A DNA stretch of 64,000 bases, from the NCBI GenBank assembly GCA_951799425.1, contig OX637393.1, forward strand, positions 33,657,244 through 33,721,243. Direction: 5' to 3'. A program made the position numbers and the translations under genes. This DNA comes from Ilex aquifolium (taxonomy: Eukaryota > Streptophyta > Magnoliopsida > Aquifoliales > Aquifoliaceae). Position 1 is the first letter of the stretch; every line of letters starts with the position of its first letter. The notes under the pieces are model-generated. The model searched no databases. It was not told where the DNA came from and was given only the letters and a program-made list of their open reading frames with translations. Positions 1 through 12,148 of the stretch are shown here, in pieces.

Positions 1-800
1 GTAGCCAAGTCTTAGCATTTTTCTTCAGTGAGAAAGGAAAAAGCTTTAACCTAACTATACTCACCATCATAGTCTGGTCATGGAAGGTGGTGCATATCTC
101 CTCAAAATCTCGAATATGCAAATAAGGATTTTCAGAGTCCATGCCATGAAATTTTGGGAGTAATGCAATCATGCCAAGTTTGAAAATAAATTTTTTTGCC
201 TGCAATGGAAATATGATGCATGAAGGTGCAGTGTTTGATGCATGTTGCAAATATTCACGCAAAGTCCGACCCTGATTAACATGGATATTATCAACATCAT
301 TCTCATCTTGATTACTTATTCTATCATCAGGATCCTCTTGTTCAGAAGAATTATTTCTCCTATTATTAGGAGGATCTGTAACCATAGTGTGAAGTGTGTG
401 AGACGATTTAGATGAGTCAAATAAATTACCAAACAACTCGTCTAAATCTTCCCTAATCAATCATCCACTTGAACCACGATGAAAGAGCTCATAAAATGAT
501 TAAAAGCAAAGACAGAAAACAAAAATTAACTGACAAAAAGTAATATATTTCAGCAGAAATAAAAAATGAAACGAAATTACCAGATCTCCGATGAATCGTA
601 AACCACAGAAACTCCAATAAATATAACAATGGCTCCTTGTCTTTCAATAGTTCTCCAGCAACGACGCCTAAAACTTGCTACAACTTTAATTATGTATAAC
701 CAAGCGTAGGTTGTGTGAAGTAATATATTCTCGGGAATTCGAGGTCGAATACTCAGGGAATTGTAAAAACAAGAAACACATATCAAGTAAAAGGAAATTA
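1..800 (-). mobile_element. Ty3/Gypsy LTR-retrotransposon fossil: gag start and 5' leader (Athila/Tat-like)
   Basis: Read on the minus strand, about 390-1 encodes a Gag-like stretch with LREYLQHASNTAPSCI, then a GMIALLPKFHGMDSENPYLH segment and IRDFEEICTTFHDQ, the pattern seen at the start of Ty3 Gag proteins of the Athila/Tat group. Upstream on that strand (about 690-650) the leader contains GGCGTCGTTGCTGGAGA, close to the GGCGCCGTTGCCGGGGA leader of such elements. The element runs off the left edge of the window, so only its 5' part is visible. It looks like an old copy. Group assignment is by recalled motif similarity. Confidence 0.65.
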
Positions 801-1889
801 TTTAAACTTTGTTCGAATAGAAATTTTATCTAGCAAAACTAAGATGAATTTATTAAAACACTAAAGCATCAGGGATACTCTTTCAAATCCATAAGACAAT
901 TATTAAAAATCCAGTTTTCAAACTTAGTTAAAAACCATCTACGAAGTGATTCCAACTGGAATATTTAGCAATAAGGATATGAAAACACCAATATTTATAA
1001 CCAAAAATCTATCCGAATAAGCCCAATAATTCATTTGTAGATTGCAAGCATTCATTGTGCCTAGAGTCTACAATGAATCAAACTCTCCAGCAAATGAACC
1101 CTAGACTTATTCGCATAATACCCCGATTATCTTATGAAAATCCTATTAATTGACTCAAGCGTGAAATACCCAGTTATTTGACTCGCAGGAAAATTCAAGC
1201 ATTCGATGTACATGACACAACGAATCAAGAAGTTATACAGAGCAAAAACTTTGCTGAGGAACAAGAATCGAATTAATAGAATAAATCAAGCAATTAAAAC
1301 CTTGGATCAATAACAATACCGTATTTCATTGAAAGATTCTCCCATATCTTTAGTTGGACTTTTAGCCAGATATAATTGAAAATATCACAAAGAATAAAGA
1401 AGAAAAAAACTCTCCCTCCCTAAAAAACTATCTTCCTATTTGTAAGTAATGAAGCAGTCCCCAAACTAGGTCACAACCCCAAGCACAAAAGTCTGGGCAG
1501 GGCTTAATAACACGCGTCCGGCCGCAAGAGAGATATCGTCTGGACGCGATCAACTTAACGTTTTCCCATGCTTCAAAATCTTCATATCCTTCCGAGTCTG
1601 TTCTAGAAACTCCGTTCGGACTCATTCCCTGTACCGTCCGGACGTGCCTATCAGAATGCTCCTCATTTCCTGAATTCAGACTCTTGTCAATTATCTTTTG
1701 CTTACTCTTTAAATTCTTCTTATTTACCTGCAAAACCAAGACAAACATTCCATAAGAAAGATCAAACCAAAGCCTAGGTAAATCAATACAGTTAATACTC
1801 TATCCAACGTAACTAGTCCCTAACAACTACCAAATTAACACTTTATCCGAGGTTAATCAGTCTTCATTGATGAAATCCTTATTTATTCC
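801..1889. other. Unassigned spacer, possibly the 5' LTR of the Ty3 fossil
   Basis: No gene is recognised. The first 600 bases are AT-rich. Positions 1,480-1,680 form a GC-richer pocket with repeated CCGTCCGGACG-like and GTCCGGCCG words. Its position upstream of the minus-strand Gag leader suggests LTR or flanking sequence, but no LTR ends were found. Confidence 0.3.
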
Positions 1890-4206
1890 AAGCACACGAG
1901 GAGCATGCCCTATACCTCAAGCTATTTTTGCAAGCATTGAGGGAACACAAGTTATATGCTAAGAAGAGAAAATGTGAGTTTTCAATGAGAAAGTTCAAGT
2001 TTTTGGGATATGTAGTATCCGAGAAATGAGTGTTAGTGGATCCGTCCAGGATTGAAGCGGTTTTGAAATGGGATCGACCCAAGAATGTGATTGAGGTTCG
2101 AAGCTTCTTGAGACTAGTCAGTTATTATCAGAGGTTCGTAGAGGGATTCTCTCGTATATCAATGTCGTTGACGCGACTTACTGGAAAAGGGGAGAATTTG
2201 AATGGAATTAAGATTGTGATCAATCTTTTGAGTTGAAGAAAAGGTTGACCATGACACCTGTTCTCATTATACCTGCTAGTGGTGAGGGCTATAAAGTTTA
2301 TACGGATGCTTCGTTACAGAGACTTGGGTTGTATTGATGCAACATGATAATTTCATTGCTTATGGTTCTAGGCAATTGAAGACCCGTGAGCAAAATTATC
2401 CCACTCATGATACGTAACTCGTTGTTGTTGTATTTGCCCTTAAATTATGGCGTTGTTAATTTTATGAAGATTGGTTTCAAATATACTCTGACCACAAGAG
2501 TTTGAAGTACATCTTCACCCAAAAATATTTGAATGTTAGCCAACGACATTGGATGGAGTATCTAGAAGATTATGGCTTTACCCTTAGTTATCATCATGGG
2601 AAGGCCAATGTGGTTGCATATGCTTTGAGTAAAAAATCATGTGGCAAAGTTAATGGTATGTTGGCAAGTAAATGGAAGATGATGGATGCACTTGGAGGCT
2701 ATGATCTATGGGTTGGAGGAGAATGAAAGAGGTTGTTGAGTTGTAATGCTTGGATCCTTACTTATAGTTGATTCGATCCCAATTGGAAAATGGGGAAGTA
2801 GTTGAAGGTTGGTCTTTGAGGAATGAAGAACTGAGATATGGGGAAGAGCTACGTGTACTAGATGATTCATCCCTAAAGGAGGAGATACTTAGAGAGTGTC
2901 ATCGTTCTAAGTTTGTTATCCACTCAGTGGCACAAAGATGTATAGAGACATGAACCATCAATATTGGTGGAAGGGAATGAAGAAGGATTTGACAAGATTT
3001 ATAGTACGATGTGCTGTGTGTCAGTAGGTGAAGGTGGAGCATCAAAAGCCCAGAGGATTACTACAATGCTTACCTATCCAGAAGTGGAAGTGGGATCACA
3101 TCACCATGAATTTTATGTCTGGTTTTTTGAGGACTTCACGAGGGTATCATGTCATATGGGTCATTGTAGATAGACTCACCAAGTTTTCTCATTTCTAAAG
3201 TATGAAGACCGCCGACACTTTAGAGACCTTTAGCAAGCTTTATATTCGTGAGATTTTTAGATTACATGGAGTTCCACCGCCGACACTTTAGAGACCTTTA
3301 GTAAGCTTTATATTCTTGAGATTTTTAGATTACATGGAGTTCCACTCTCTATTACGACGGATCGCAATTCTTATTTTGTGGCGCAGTTTTGACAAAGTCT
3401 ACAATGAGCTACGGGGACATAGTTACACTTTAGTACTGCCTTTCATCTTCAAATGGATGGCCAATCCTAAAGGGTGTTACAAATTTTGGAAGACATGTTA
3501 CGAGCTTGTATGGTGGACTCCAAGGGAAGTTGGAGTGATCATCTGTCGTTGGTGGAATTTGCATATAACAATAGTTTCCAATCTAGAATCGGTATAGCAC
3601 CTTACGAAGCATTATATGGGAAACCTTGTAGATCGCCCTTGTATTAGGAAGAAGTGGGGGAGAGTACTATATTTGATTTGAAGATAGTGAGGGAGACTAC
3701 TGAAAATGTACAATTAATTCAGGAGAGCTATTATCCACAGCTCAAAGCTGACAGAAGAGTTATGCGGATAGGAGGAGGAGGCCATTGGAATTTTAAAAAG
3801 GTGATTATGTGTTCTTGAAGGTGTCGACTTGAAAAGGAGTACATCTTTTTGGGAAAAAGGGGAAGTTGGCTCCAAAGTACATTGGACCTTTTGAGATAGT
3901 GAAACGAGTAGGAATGGTGGCATACAAGCTTAGTTTATCCCCCCCTCCCCCAACTTTCGAGAGTTCATGATGTGTTTCATGTTTCCATGCTACGGAAATA
4001 CGAACCCAACACATCACACATTCTTGATTGGCAAGACATCCAAATACAAGAGGACATGAGCTGAAATGAAATGCCAATGCAAATTCTTGATAGCAGGGAG
4101 CAAGTTCTACAAAACAAAGTTATACCTTTTGTGAAGGTGTTATGGCAACACCATGGCATCAAATAAGCTACTTAGGAATTGGAGACGAATATGCAAGCAT
4201 GATATC
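1890..4206 (+). mobile_element. Ty3/Gypsy chromovirus (Tekay/Del-type) pol remnant
   Basis: The stretch holds, in order, the end of a reverse transcriptase ([15 protein letters not shown] near 1,940), an RNase H region (KYIFTQKYLNVSQRHWMEYL near 2,505), an integrase zinc-finger region (HRSKFVIHS near 2,905, RCAVCQ-like near 3,010), integrase core and C-terminal parts, and a chromodomain-side tail ending near 4,165 that encodes FVKVLWQHHG. The same domains appear in the minus-strand element at 57.4-60.5 kb, so both belong to one family. The reading frame is broken in many places. Gag, protease and the element's own LTRs are absent. An old, non-functional fossil. Confidence 0.85.
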
Positions 4207-5150
4207 TGTGACACCCTAAACCTGGGGGTCCTTAATGCCTATTAAGCCTCATTATTTGACCCCAGTCACTGATCCCGATGGACCAATCCCAATGGAACTC
4301 TGGTTAAGTCTCCTTTGTACGGGGAGGTCAACCCTAAATCAACATGTGCTCTAGATTAACACAAAGACCATTCCAAGGTCCAATCCAACATTTAAGCATT
4401 TTCAAGCATTAAACATTAATCAACAAGTCTCAAATGTAAAAATATACATTTATCATAATAATAGATACATTAGGTCCCCCAACATACAATCCTTTACTCA
4501 AAAGAATATACAAGTTTTTGCACAACCAAAATACAAGGCTAAAAGTAGATTCAATGGGACCTAAGTGTCTATACATCCAAAATGAAAACTCGGACTTCGC
4601 CTCTGTCATCAAGCGGGACCAATGTGAGAGCCATTTGCAGAAGCATGAGTACCTGAAAAATGTTCTCATAATGGGGTGAACAGAGAGAGAGAAAGAGAGA
4701 CAGGAGAGAGAGAGAGTAGGTGTTACTTGGTCAGCGGCATCTTCTTGGCGGAGTGTAGGCGCAGTAAAAGAAGGTAGCTAGCGATGAGAGAGAGAGAGAG
4801 AGAGAGAGAAGGTAGTGGGCTGTGTGGTGAGATCTAAGGGATGAGGCGCCTGAATTAGATTTAGGGCTGAGGTGAGAGTATATGTATATTTATATAAACA
4901 AATTAACGAGTTTAGCGGGTGCTAGGAGGGGAGGGGCGGGGTGGAGGCAGGGCGAGGGTAATTGTCAGCCCATCCTCACCTCCATTCCTGCACAGGTTCA
5001 TACGGATATCCCCGTATACGTCTATTGTTCAATACATATGGTCCATCCTCGGTCAAAACGAGGTAGGTTTGGACGAATCCCCATTTTCCCCCTGTCCACT
5101 GTCATCCTTATGGAGCGACGCCCCTTTTATCTCCTAAACTTATCATACAA
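4207..5150 (-). mobile_element. Probable antisense LTR-like fragment with promoter and GA-rich leader
   Basis: The left end TGTGACACCCTAAACCTGG resembles the antisense ends of the solo LTRs elsewhere in the window (TGTAACGCCCCAAA). A CTCCTTTGTACGGGGAG segment follows, as in the LTR at 60.66 kb. On the minus strand a TATA-like GTTTATATAAATATA lies near 4,890, followed by a CT-rich leader (GA runs on plus at 4,682-4,812), so the order promoter-leader-end fits an LTR. The right boundary is uncertain and no target duplication was found, so it may be truncated. Confidence 0.45.
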
Positions 5151-5635
5151 AATTTTTTGAGGAAATTTGACCTGAAACTCCTATAAAATTTAAGACAAGG
5201 ATTAGAAGTTTTAGTGTGCGAGTTATAAATTGAGATAAGTACCAATAAATTCTACTTTTTAATGTGAAAAATTATTAAGTCCGATCATATTTACATTAAA
5301 ACAAATAAGTCCTATTTAAAAAAATTGTTCCCACGATGTCCTAAATTCAATTTGTAACATGTTTTTTGTTCCAATTTTATCCTTCCTATAAATTACACAT
5401 TTATTCTAGCAACTAATTTTAGGTATTAAATTTTTAAATACCTAAAATTCTAATTGCATCCATTTAAATAATCAATATTGATTCGAATTTCACTCTGAAT
5501 TTGAATGTAATTGGTCACGGGTAGATTAGTAATTTTTATTTATTTTTTAATTCTAATTTTCAATTTATCATATCTTATTTCACGAATTCAGATTCAGATA
5601 TGTTGATATCTGATCCAAGTACAATTCAATAAAAA

Positions 5636-5666
<31 letters not shown>

Positions 5667-6244
5667 ATATGAAATTACACAATTATTTCGTGAAATTGAG
5701 TTAAAATTTAAATGTAGTTTAGTAAATATAACTAAAATTAAATTGTAAGGATGATATCGAATTTTAATTTCTAATGGACTGGAATACAGATTATAAACAT
5801 AAATTCCATAGGATATTCAAATCAAGTTTGAAAAAGAGTTTTTAAATCCGATTAAATTAATTTGATACATTGACATGTTAAGTGTAGAACAAATGAATGA
5901 CATTTTGGTGATTTAGTGGTAAAAGACAAAAAGGAATATAATGTATTTAGAATACTTTAATAATACATTATCAAAAATAGGACTTCATTAATAGCTTTCA
6001 AGACAAAAAAATAGAACTTATTTAGTATTTTCCAATATAAATTCATATGGTCAGTAAAGTGTACCAATGTTGAGGACTAATGCATCATCTGGGCAACCTT
6101 TTTTGTCGGTCTTTGTTTCAACGCGGAGGCGTGTCGAATTCCATATGGTTGGCCCATTGCCTAACGTGGGAAAAGGGTGCATGGTGGGGCATTACCCAGT
6201 TCAATCGTAAGGTATCCTAATGTTTCTTTTGATACAATAAAAAA
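5151..6244. other. AT-rich spacer with a TA microsatellite
   Basis: No coding signal. A (TA)n run lies at about 5,639-5,666. A short GC-richer block at 6,100-6,215 is unrecognised. Confidence 0.6.
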
Positions 6245-7160
6245 ATAGGTGAGATTATTTTCATCGCACAAATTTTTATTTTCATCCCATTTAATTTCTC
6301 ATTATCAAACTACTAAGTTCATCACTTCTATACACACCCCATTAATAACTAAATTCATTCCATTCTATATACACCTCTTTTAATAAGTAAACTCACTTTA
6401 TATTTTATCATAATTAGGATTTCATTCTCATCTCATGCACTCACAAAAATATTTTTTCAATGTGAATTTTTTCAGTGAGATACAGGTTAGTGTTATTTCT
6501 CAATTTAATTTGATGTTTGATTTCATGTTGTTATATGAATTTTCATTATTCTCGGTATACTTTGATATCTCTGTCAAGTTTAATAAATTTTTATTTAAAA
6601 TTTATATATGTGTATATATATGTATACTTTTAGATTATTTGTTTTTTTTTATCTTATTAAGGTTTTGCATCTATGCTTGTTTTTTTTTTCTTGTTCGATT
6701 TTATGTTTATGCTTGATACTATTTTTTTTCATATTCGGTATTGTGTCTTGTAGTTGTACTTGTTCATTTAATCTTTGCTTGTTTTTTTTTTTCTTGTTTT
6801 AATTTGCTTCTTTCTTTTTATTTTTTCCTTTTTTCGTTATTTTTTTTTCTTGTTTTGGTTTGTTTGTTTGTTTCCTTTTTTTTTACTTGTTCTGTTTTTG
6901 GTTGTTTTTTTTTTCTTGTTTCAGTTTTGCTTGGTTTTTTTTTCTTGTTTCGTAAATATATTTATGCATTCAAACTAATTATCTTCTTTCATTATTTTTT
7001 TCTTACGATGTCTTCTTTCATTAAAGAAATGTACATAGAATGAATGAGTTTAACTATTAATGAGGTGTATATAGCATGTGGTAGGTTTAGTTACTAATGA
7101 TGGTGGGTATAGAAGGGGTGTACTTAGTAATTTGATAATGAGAAATTAAATGGGGAGACC
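6245..7160. repeat. Foldback (inverted-repeat) element with T-rich core
   Basis: About 115 bases at 6,285-6,400 recur in inverted form at 7,035-7,155: TTTCTCATTATCAAACTAC on the left matches GTAATTTGATAATGAGAAA on the right, and TATACACCTC matches GAGGTGTATATAG. The loop (6,420-7,030) is very T-rich with repeated TTTTTTTTCTTGTT words. The outer ends and target duplication are not clear. The structure suits a MULE-like or foldback MITE. Open frames in the T-rich core are low-complexity and unlikely to be genes. Confidence 0.6.
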
Positions 7161-7595
7161 CTAAAAAAATAAAAAGATAGAAAGTTGGATGGATAGATAA
7201 AACATTATACTTGATAAGGAAGAAAAATTGAAAAGATGAAAAAGTGGATGGATGAACTTTCCTTCTAACTCACCAAAATCAATCCCTCTAAAATTGGAGA
7301 GAAAATTAGATAAAAAAATAATTATGTGTATTGAAATGTATATTATTTGTCGATATATCTTTTGATGTATACATATATCATATGTATCAATTACATATTA
7401 TGTTTGCATTAATTTTATATATAAATATAATGGTAAAATATGTATTTATATTTTTTTCAAAAAAATAAAATAATAAAACAATAAAAAAATATTTTTTCTA
7501 TCTTATCAAACATAAAAAAAAAAAAATCAATCCTTCCTACTTTCCAGCCCTCTTACCAAATACAATGGAGTTATGGGAGAATTCCTCTCTTGAAG
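7161..7595. other. AT-rich spacer
   Basis: No gene or repeat is recognised apart from A/T runs. The last eight bases (7,588-7,595) are the left target duplication of the adjacent MITE. Confidence 0.6.
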
Positions 7596-8047
7596 TAGGC
7601 GTGTCAATTGGTCGGGTAGGCCCACAGGACCTATTACCCAGTCTGAAAAAATAGGCCTGAAACCCGAAACTTGGCCTGCACAAGTCCGAGCCCAACATCC
7701 TTCAAGAGAGTGCTTGGGCCTACCCCAAGCCTATTATCCGACTCGAAACTTGACCTATCCGCCCACTTTGTTTGAAAAAAAAAACTAACCAACCATTGAA
7801 ATTTTAAAAATATTAAGTTGAAATCTTTTTAAATGAAATGTATATATATAAGGCTCACCTACAAGGCCTGCCTAGTAGGTCCGCCCAGTGAGTGACGGCT
7901 TGGGTTGTGGGTAGTCTACTCCTATCCGAAGCTCAGCCTGACCTACCTAATAACTCACCTAGGTAAGCGTTTCGGTCTACCCTACCCAGGCCCAGCTCGA
8001 AAAAAAAATTACGGGTTTAACCCCGACCCGACCAATGGACACCCTTA
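7596..8047. mobile_element. hAT-type MITE with perfect 8-bp target duplication
   Basis: The left end TAGGCGTGTCAATTGGTCGG and the reverse complement of the right end, TAAGGGTGTCCATTGGTCGG, are imperfect terminal inverted repeats. The element (452 bp) is flanked by TCTTGAAG at 7,588-7,595 and 8,048-8,055. An 8-bp duplication with TA-G ends is typical of hAT elements. The interior is rich in GGCCTGCC/AGGCC words and has no transposase, so it is non-autonomous. The intact duplication suggests a moderately recent insertion. Confidence 0.85.
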
Positions 8048-8055
8048 TCTTGAAG

Positions 8056-8685
8056 GATAAAAAGTGTAGCACTCTCACTTTTCATTCTTCAATTTTTCCA
8101 TTCACCATACCAAACGGACCATAACCCTATTCAATCCTATTTTGAATCTAGTTTGAGCCTTTGAATGGTGGTTATCAGCCTATTCTACCATTTAAAAATT
8201 TGAATAAATTACTCTAATACCCATTGAGTTCTAAAAAAAAATATTCGGTGCTTCCTTTATTTTTCAAAAATGACACAGAAACTCTAATCAATTTTAGAAT
8301 GAAAATATGGATCAATTTTCCCTCATTTAATTGAGTTAAAAATTTAAAAAACACCAACACTGTAGGCAAATATGAAACCCATAAGAATTTTTTTTTTTTT
8401 TTAATCAATCTTCGCTCGCAGTTATGTGTCTACACAAAACTTGAGAATTTTATCGAAAGAAAGAAGGAAAAATTTCAGGCACACTCATTTTAATTTATCA
8501 TATCTTCAAGAATATCTTCTCTATTTTCTGAATCTTCACTAACACCCCTTGTCAGATTAAATGTGTTAACTAGAATGTAATTTTATTAAATTGCCAATGA
8601 TATATTTTTGGAAAAACTGCATTCACACCCCTTCTAGATAGACATATCTTCAATGAGATCCCCTCTATTTTTAAAATTTTTTTAC
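8056..8685. other. Spacer
   Basis: No gene is recognised. It includes a poly-T run at about 8,389-8,402. Confidence 0.6.
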
Positions 8686-9205
8686 TAATTAAAATTCGGG
8701 CCGATTAAAATTCAATTCGAACTAATTAAAATTTATTTTTTACATATTCAAAATTCGAGTCGATTAAAAATTATATTTTTTTACATATTAAAGTTTGAGC
8801 CGATTAAAACTCATTTTTAATCGGCTCGAATTAAATTTTAATCAACTCGCATTGAATTTTAATCGGCACGAATTTTGATACATAAAAAATATAATTTTTA
8901 ATCGATTCAAATTTTGATACATAAAAAATAAATTTTAATCAACTTGAATTGAATTTTAATTGACACGAATTTTAATAAGTAAAAAAATATAAATTTTAAT
9001 CAACTCGAAATAAATATTAATCGGCACTAATAGCTCAAGTAGAGCTCAAATCGGCACAAGTTTTAATACATAAAAAAGAATTTTAATAAATTCGAATTTT
9101 AATACGTAAAAAAAATAAAATTTAATCAGCTTGAATCGAATTATAATAGACTCAAATTTTAATATGCAGAAAAATAAATTTTAATCGTCTCAAATTTTAA
9201 TTGAA
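8686..9205. repeat. AT-rich block of direct and inverted ~45-60-base repeats
   Basis: A word like AATTTTAATCGGCTCGAATT followed by TTGATACATAAAAAATA recurs many times. Left of about 8,815 the copies run in one direction (ATTCGAGTCGATTAAAAATT), and right of it they run in the other, with a hinge GAGCCGATTAAAACTCATTT and then TTAATCGGCTC. The block is therefore an imperfect palindrome built from a short repeat. No coding potential. Confidence 0.65.
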
Positions 9206-11453
9206 TTTTATATAGAAATATTGTTTGGAGTTTATGTAAGTGCAATTTTAATATTTTCGATGAATTGTTTTTGTTAGAAACGATAGTTTAACGATATGGG
9301 ATATCAAGTGATGTTTAAATATAAACTAGAAGAGGTGTAAGTAATATTTTGAATAATAGAAGAAATGTCCCTGAAAATATAATAAAGTAGAAGAAATATG
9401 GTTGAAATTTTCCCCAAAAAAAAGAACTATCAAACCCTTAGTACTTTGAAAGGTAAAAACATGCCACAAGCATTTTCCGCTAAAGTCTCTTTAGAAAATG
9501 ATGTCTCTATGACTGTTTCACCTCCCGAAGATCAAAGTAGGCTTCATATTAGTAAAAAGTCTCCAAAACTTACTTGAAGAAAAGGTTTCTATAATATTTT
9601 CTTTTTCTAAAAATTTAGGGTGCCAATATGATAATTCTTGAAACTTGGTTAACCTACAATGCACACGCCAAGGAAAACTTTCAAATAAAAACTCATTTTG
9701 TTCTATCTCAACCAGTTTATGGTATGGATTGATTTTATGGGAGTAAAGTACAACCAAATAGGACAAGATTACAACAGAATGAGGTTAATTTATCACAAAA
9801 AGAGGTTAAAACGGGATGAAATCTTAGAGGTTTTTTATAATTTGTTAAAAATTCAGGGGTGCCAATATAAATTCTTTTTCAAATTTTAAAAGTAGGGTTA
9901 CCTACAAAACCCCACGCAAAGGCAAACTTCCAAACAAGCCTAACAAAGATAACTTGGGTCGATTTGTAGACCCAATGCTAATACTAAATGACCATACTTT
10001 ACATGGATGTTGACTTTGTTGTCGTGTAATTGGGCCACATGTGCGCACGTGGTTGGCAACAATGGTCGTCGTTGAATAACAGGGTCGTTTTGGATATCCC
10101 TTATCTAGTACAAATGTGACGTGTGGGCCCAACATAATCTTTTCCAAGATTATGATAGGGGCAGCAACACTTTCATACCATAATGAAGCAAATGTGTGGG
10201 ATCAATCCATTCGGCCAATTGGGATGATAAGAATTCAAGATGATTAAGCTACAATTATTTTTTACCTCCTTAATTCATATTTCAAAAAAACATATTCCTT
10301 AGATGAAATCTATGATCATGACTTTAATATTCAGACCAGTTACGAGCTAGGTATGAGAAACTATAATTGAATTTTCAATCTAAATATGAGGTTTGAGGAT
10401 CTTTTTGGACTATTTTTCCCAAACTCATCTTGTCAAGCCCCCCATATTCCCTTACAAAACAGCCCTTAAGAGTTTGGATTGGGCCAGCCAATAGTTTGGT
10501 TATAATTTGAATCCAATTAATTAATATAGATTATTTTTTAATTATTTAAATGCGAAATTATTATATCATATTTAATGGATTCAAATTTAGATATATCATC
10601 ATTCTGTCTTATTCTGATCCGATCTGAAGTATATAAGTTATATAAATATGTGAAAAAAATACTAAGATCATTCAATGAATTGAGTTTTTTTTTTTTTTTT
10701 TTGGGTAAGTAATCAATGAATTGAGTTAAAACTCAGATTTGATGTTCTAGAATTTAACTTTAATTGAGTTTTTTTAAATCAAATCATAATTTCCGGTTAC
10801 TGAAGAGTTAAGATATGAAATGTAAAAATCAAATCGACTGCATATTATGATTAAATTTGGATTGAGATTTTCAATTGAATTTGAATTAATTGAAATCCAA
10901 TTGGTTGACTGGCTTAGGAAAGGCATCCATTGCAAAAAAATTTTTTAAAAAAAAAACCATGTGATGGATTATGTATATTCCATGCACCAACTTCTTGTTT
11001 TTTATTGTATTCATTGCTTTGTGGAATAGGATTGATCAAAGCTCTTTCCTAGGAAGCTGCTTCCATAATTCCATAGAGGAATCATGGCTTAAACAATGCT
11101 CTGTTAGTCCAACCACTTTTTCTTTAAAGTTTTATGAAGGGAACTGATTACTAGTCCTAATGCTGTCATGGGATTGTTATGAAGTCATTGTCATATAACC
11201 CCATGAAGGTCACGGATTCTAAATAGGATTGAACATGAGACTGATTAGGTTTGCAGTTTAAAAAAACCATTTCAAGCAGCATATTTATTCAAAAGAGTTG
11301 GAGAAAAGGATTTCGAAGAACTTTCTAACTAGTTTAAAAACCATATTAACAAAGAAGTTTGTTCTAAGCCTTATTTCTTGTTTATTTTAATGTAAAATTG
11401 TGCTAGCAGTGTTATTTGGACTTCGGGAACTTAAAATATGTGCAATTATTGCA

Positions 11454-11484
<31 letters not shown>

Positions 11485-11989
11485 TTTGATCGATCAAAAC
11501 ATCTCTTGTGAGACTTAAACTTATGATCTCAATATATTAAGCTCTGAAACGTTGTCATCTGAACTATCATGAGGGGTTTTACGTTCTATTTCACTAGGTT
11601 TAACTTTTCAAGGAAATAAACATATAGGAAAACTTAGAGAAACACCAGTTACTATTATTTATAAACTACAAAAGAGGTAAGGTTGTTGTACTGGGCCTAT
11701 GAAAATGAATTGGTAATCTGTTACCTAACTACTCTTTTTGATTTGTAATCACTTTAATCCCTAAAGTTGCCCTGACCCTTAATCCACCTTGTCGATGGTT
11801 CAGAGAGACATAATCTCTTTGCCAATATCATTTTCAGTCAAAGTTGGGTGTCTAACTTTTGTAGGTCCCAATAGTATTATTCTTTTGTTTAAGTATAATC
11901 CTTGGCGAGATAAAATTATTTAAGATTTTACCAGTACAACAATTAATCAACAGGTAAGCATTCAAAAATTGTAATGAAACAACTTCTTA
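9206..11989. other. Spacer without recognised genes
   Basis: Scattered stop-rich sequence with a poly-T run (10,685-10,703) and a (TA)n microsatellite (11,454-11,481). Short open frames at 9,518-10,147 show no recognisable domain and no splice context. Confidence 0.55.
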
Positions 11990-12002
11990 TTGGTTACTCG
12001 TA

Positions 12003-12135
12003 TCAGCCTTTGGGCTCTTAAGTGTCATTTTTTGACACAGTGCCTCCAAAGGCTTATCAATTGTAGTGTTTACTACTCTGTGGCCTTTGGGCGATGCTCC
12101 ATGCATCGCTAGCCCGAGGGAAAAAAAAAAATTTT
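12003..12135 (+). mobile_element. SINE-like retroposon with 13-bp target duplication
   Basis: A 133-bp insertion beginning TCAGCCTTTGGGCTC and ending in AGCCCGAGGG, an A11 run and several T's. It is flanked by the identical 13-mer TTGGTTACTCGTA at 11,990-12,002 and 12,136-12,148. An A-tail plus a long direct repeat is the mark of target-primed retroposition. No clear pol III A or B box was seen, so it may be truncated or of an unfamiliar SINE family. Confidence 0.7.
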
Positions 12136-12148
12136 TTGGTTACTCGTA

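Noticed and set aside
6435-7043. Overlapping open frames encoding Phe/Leu-rich 'membrane proteins'
   Set aside because: They arise from T-rich low-complexity DNA in three frames at once, with no codon pattern or homology.
10021-10147. GC-richer stretch as a coding exon
   Set aside because: Short frame on the minus strand with no domain and no splice-site context.
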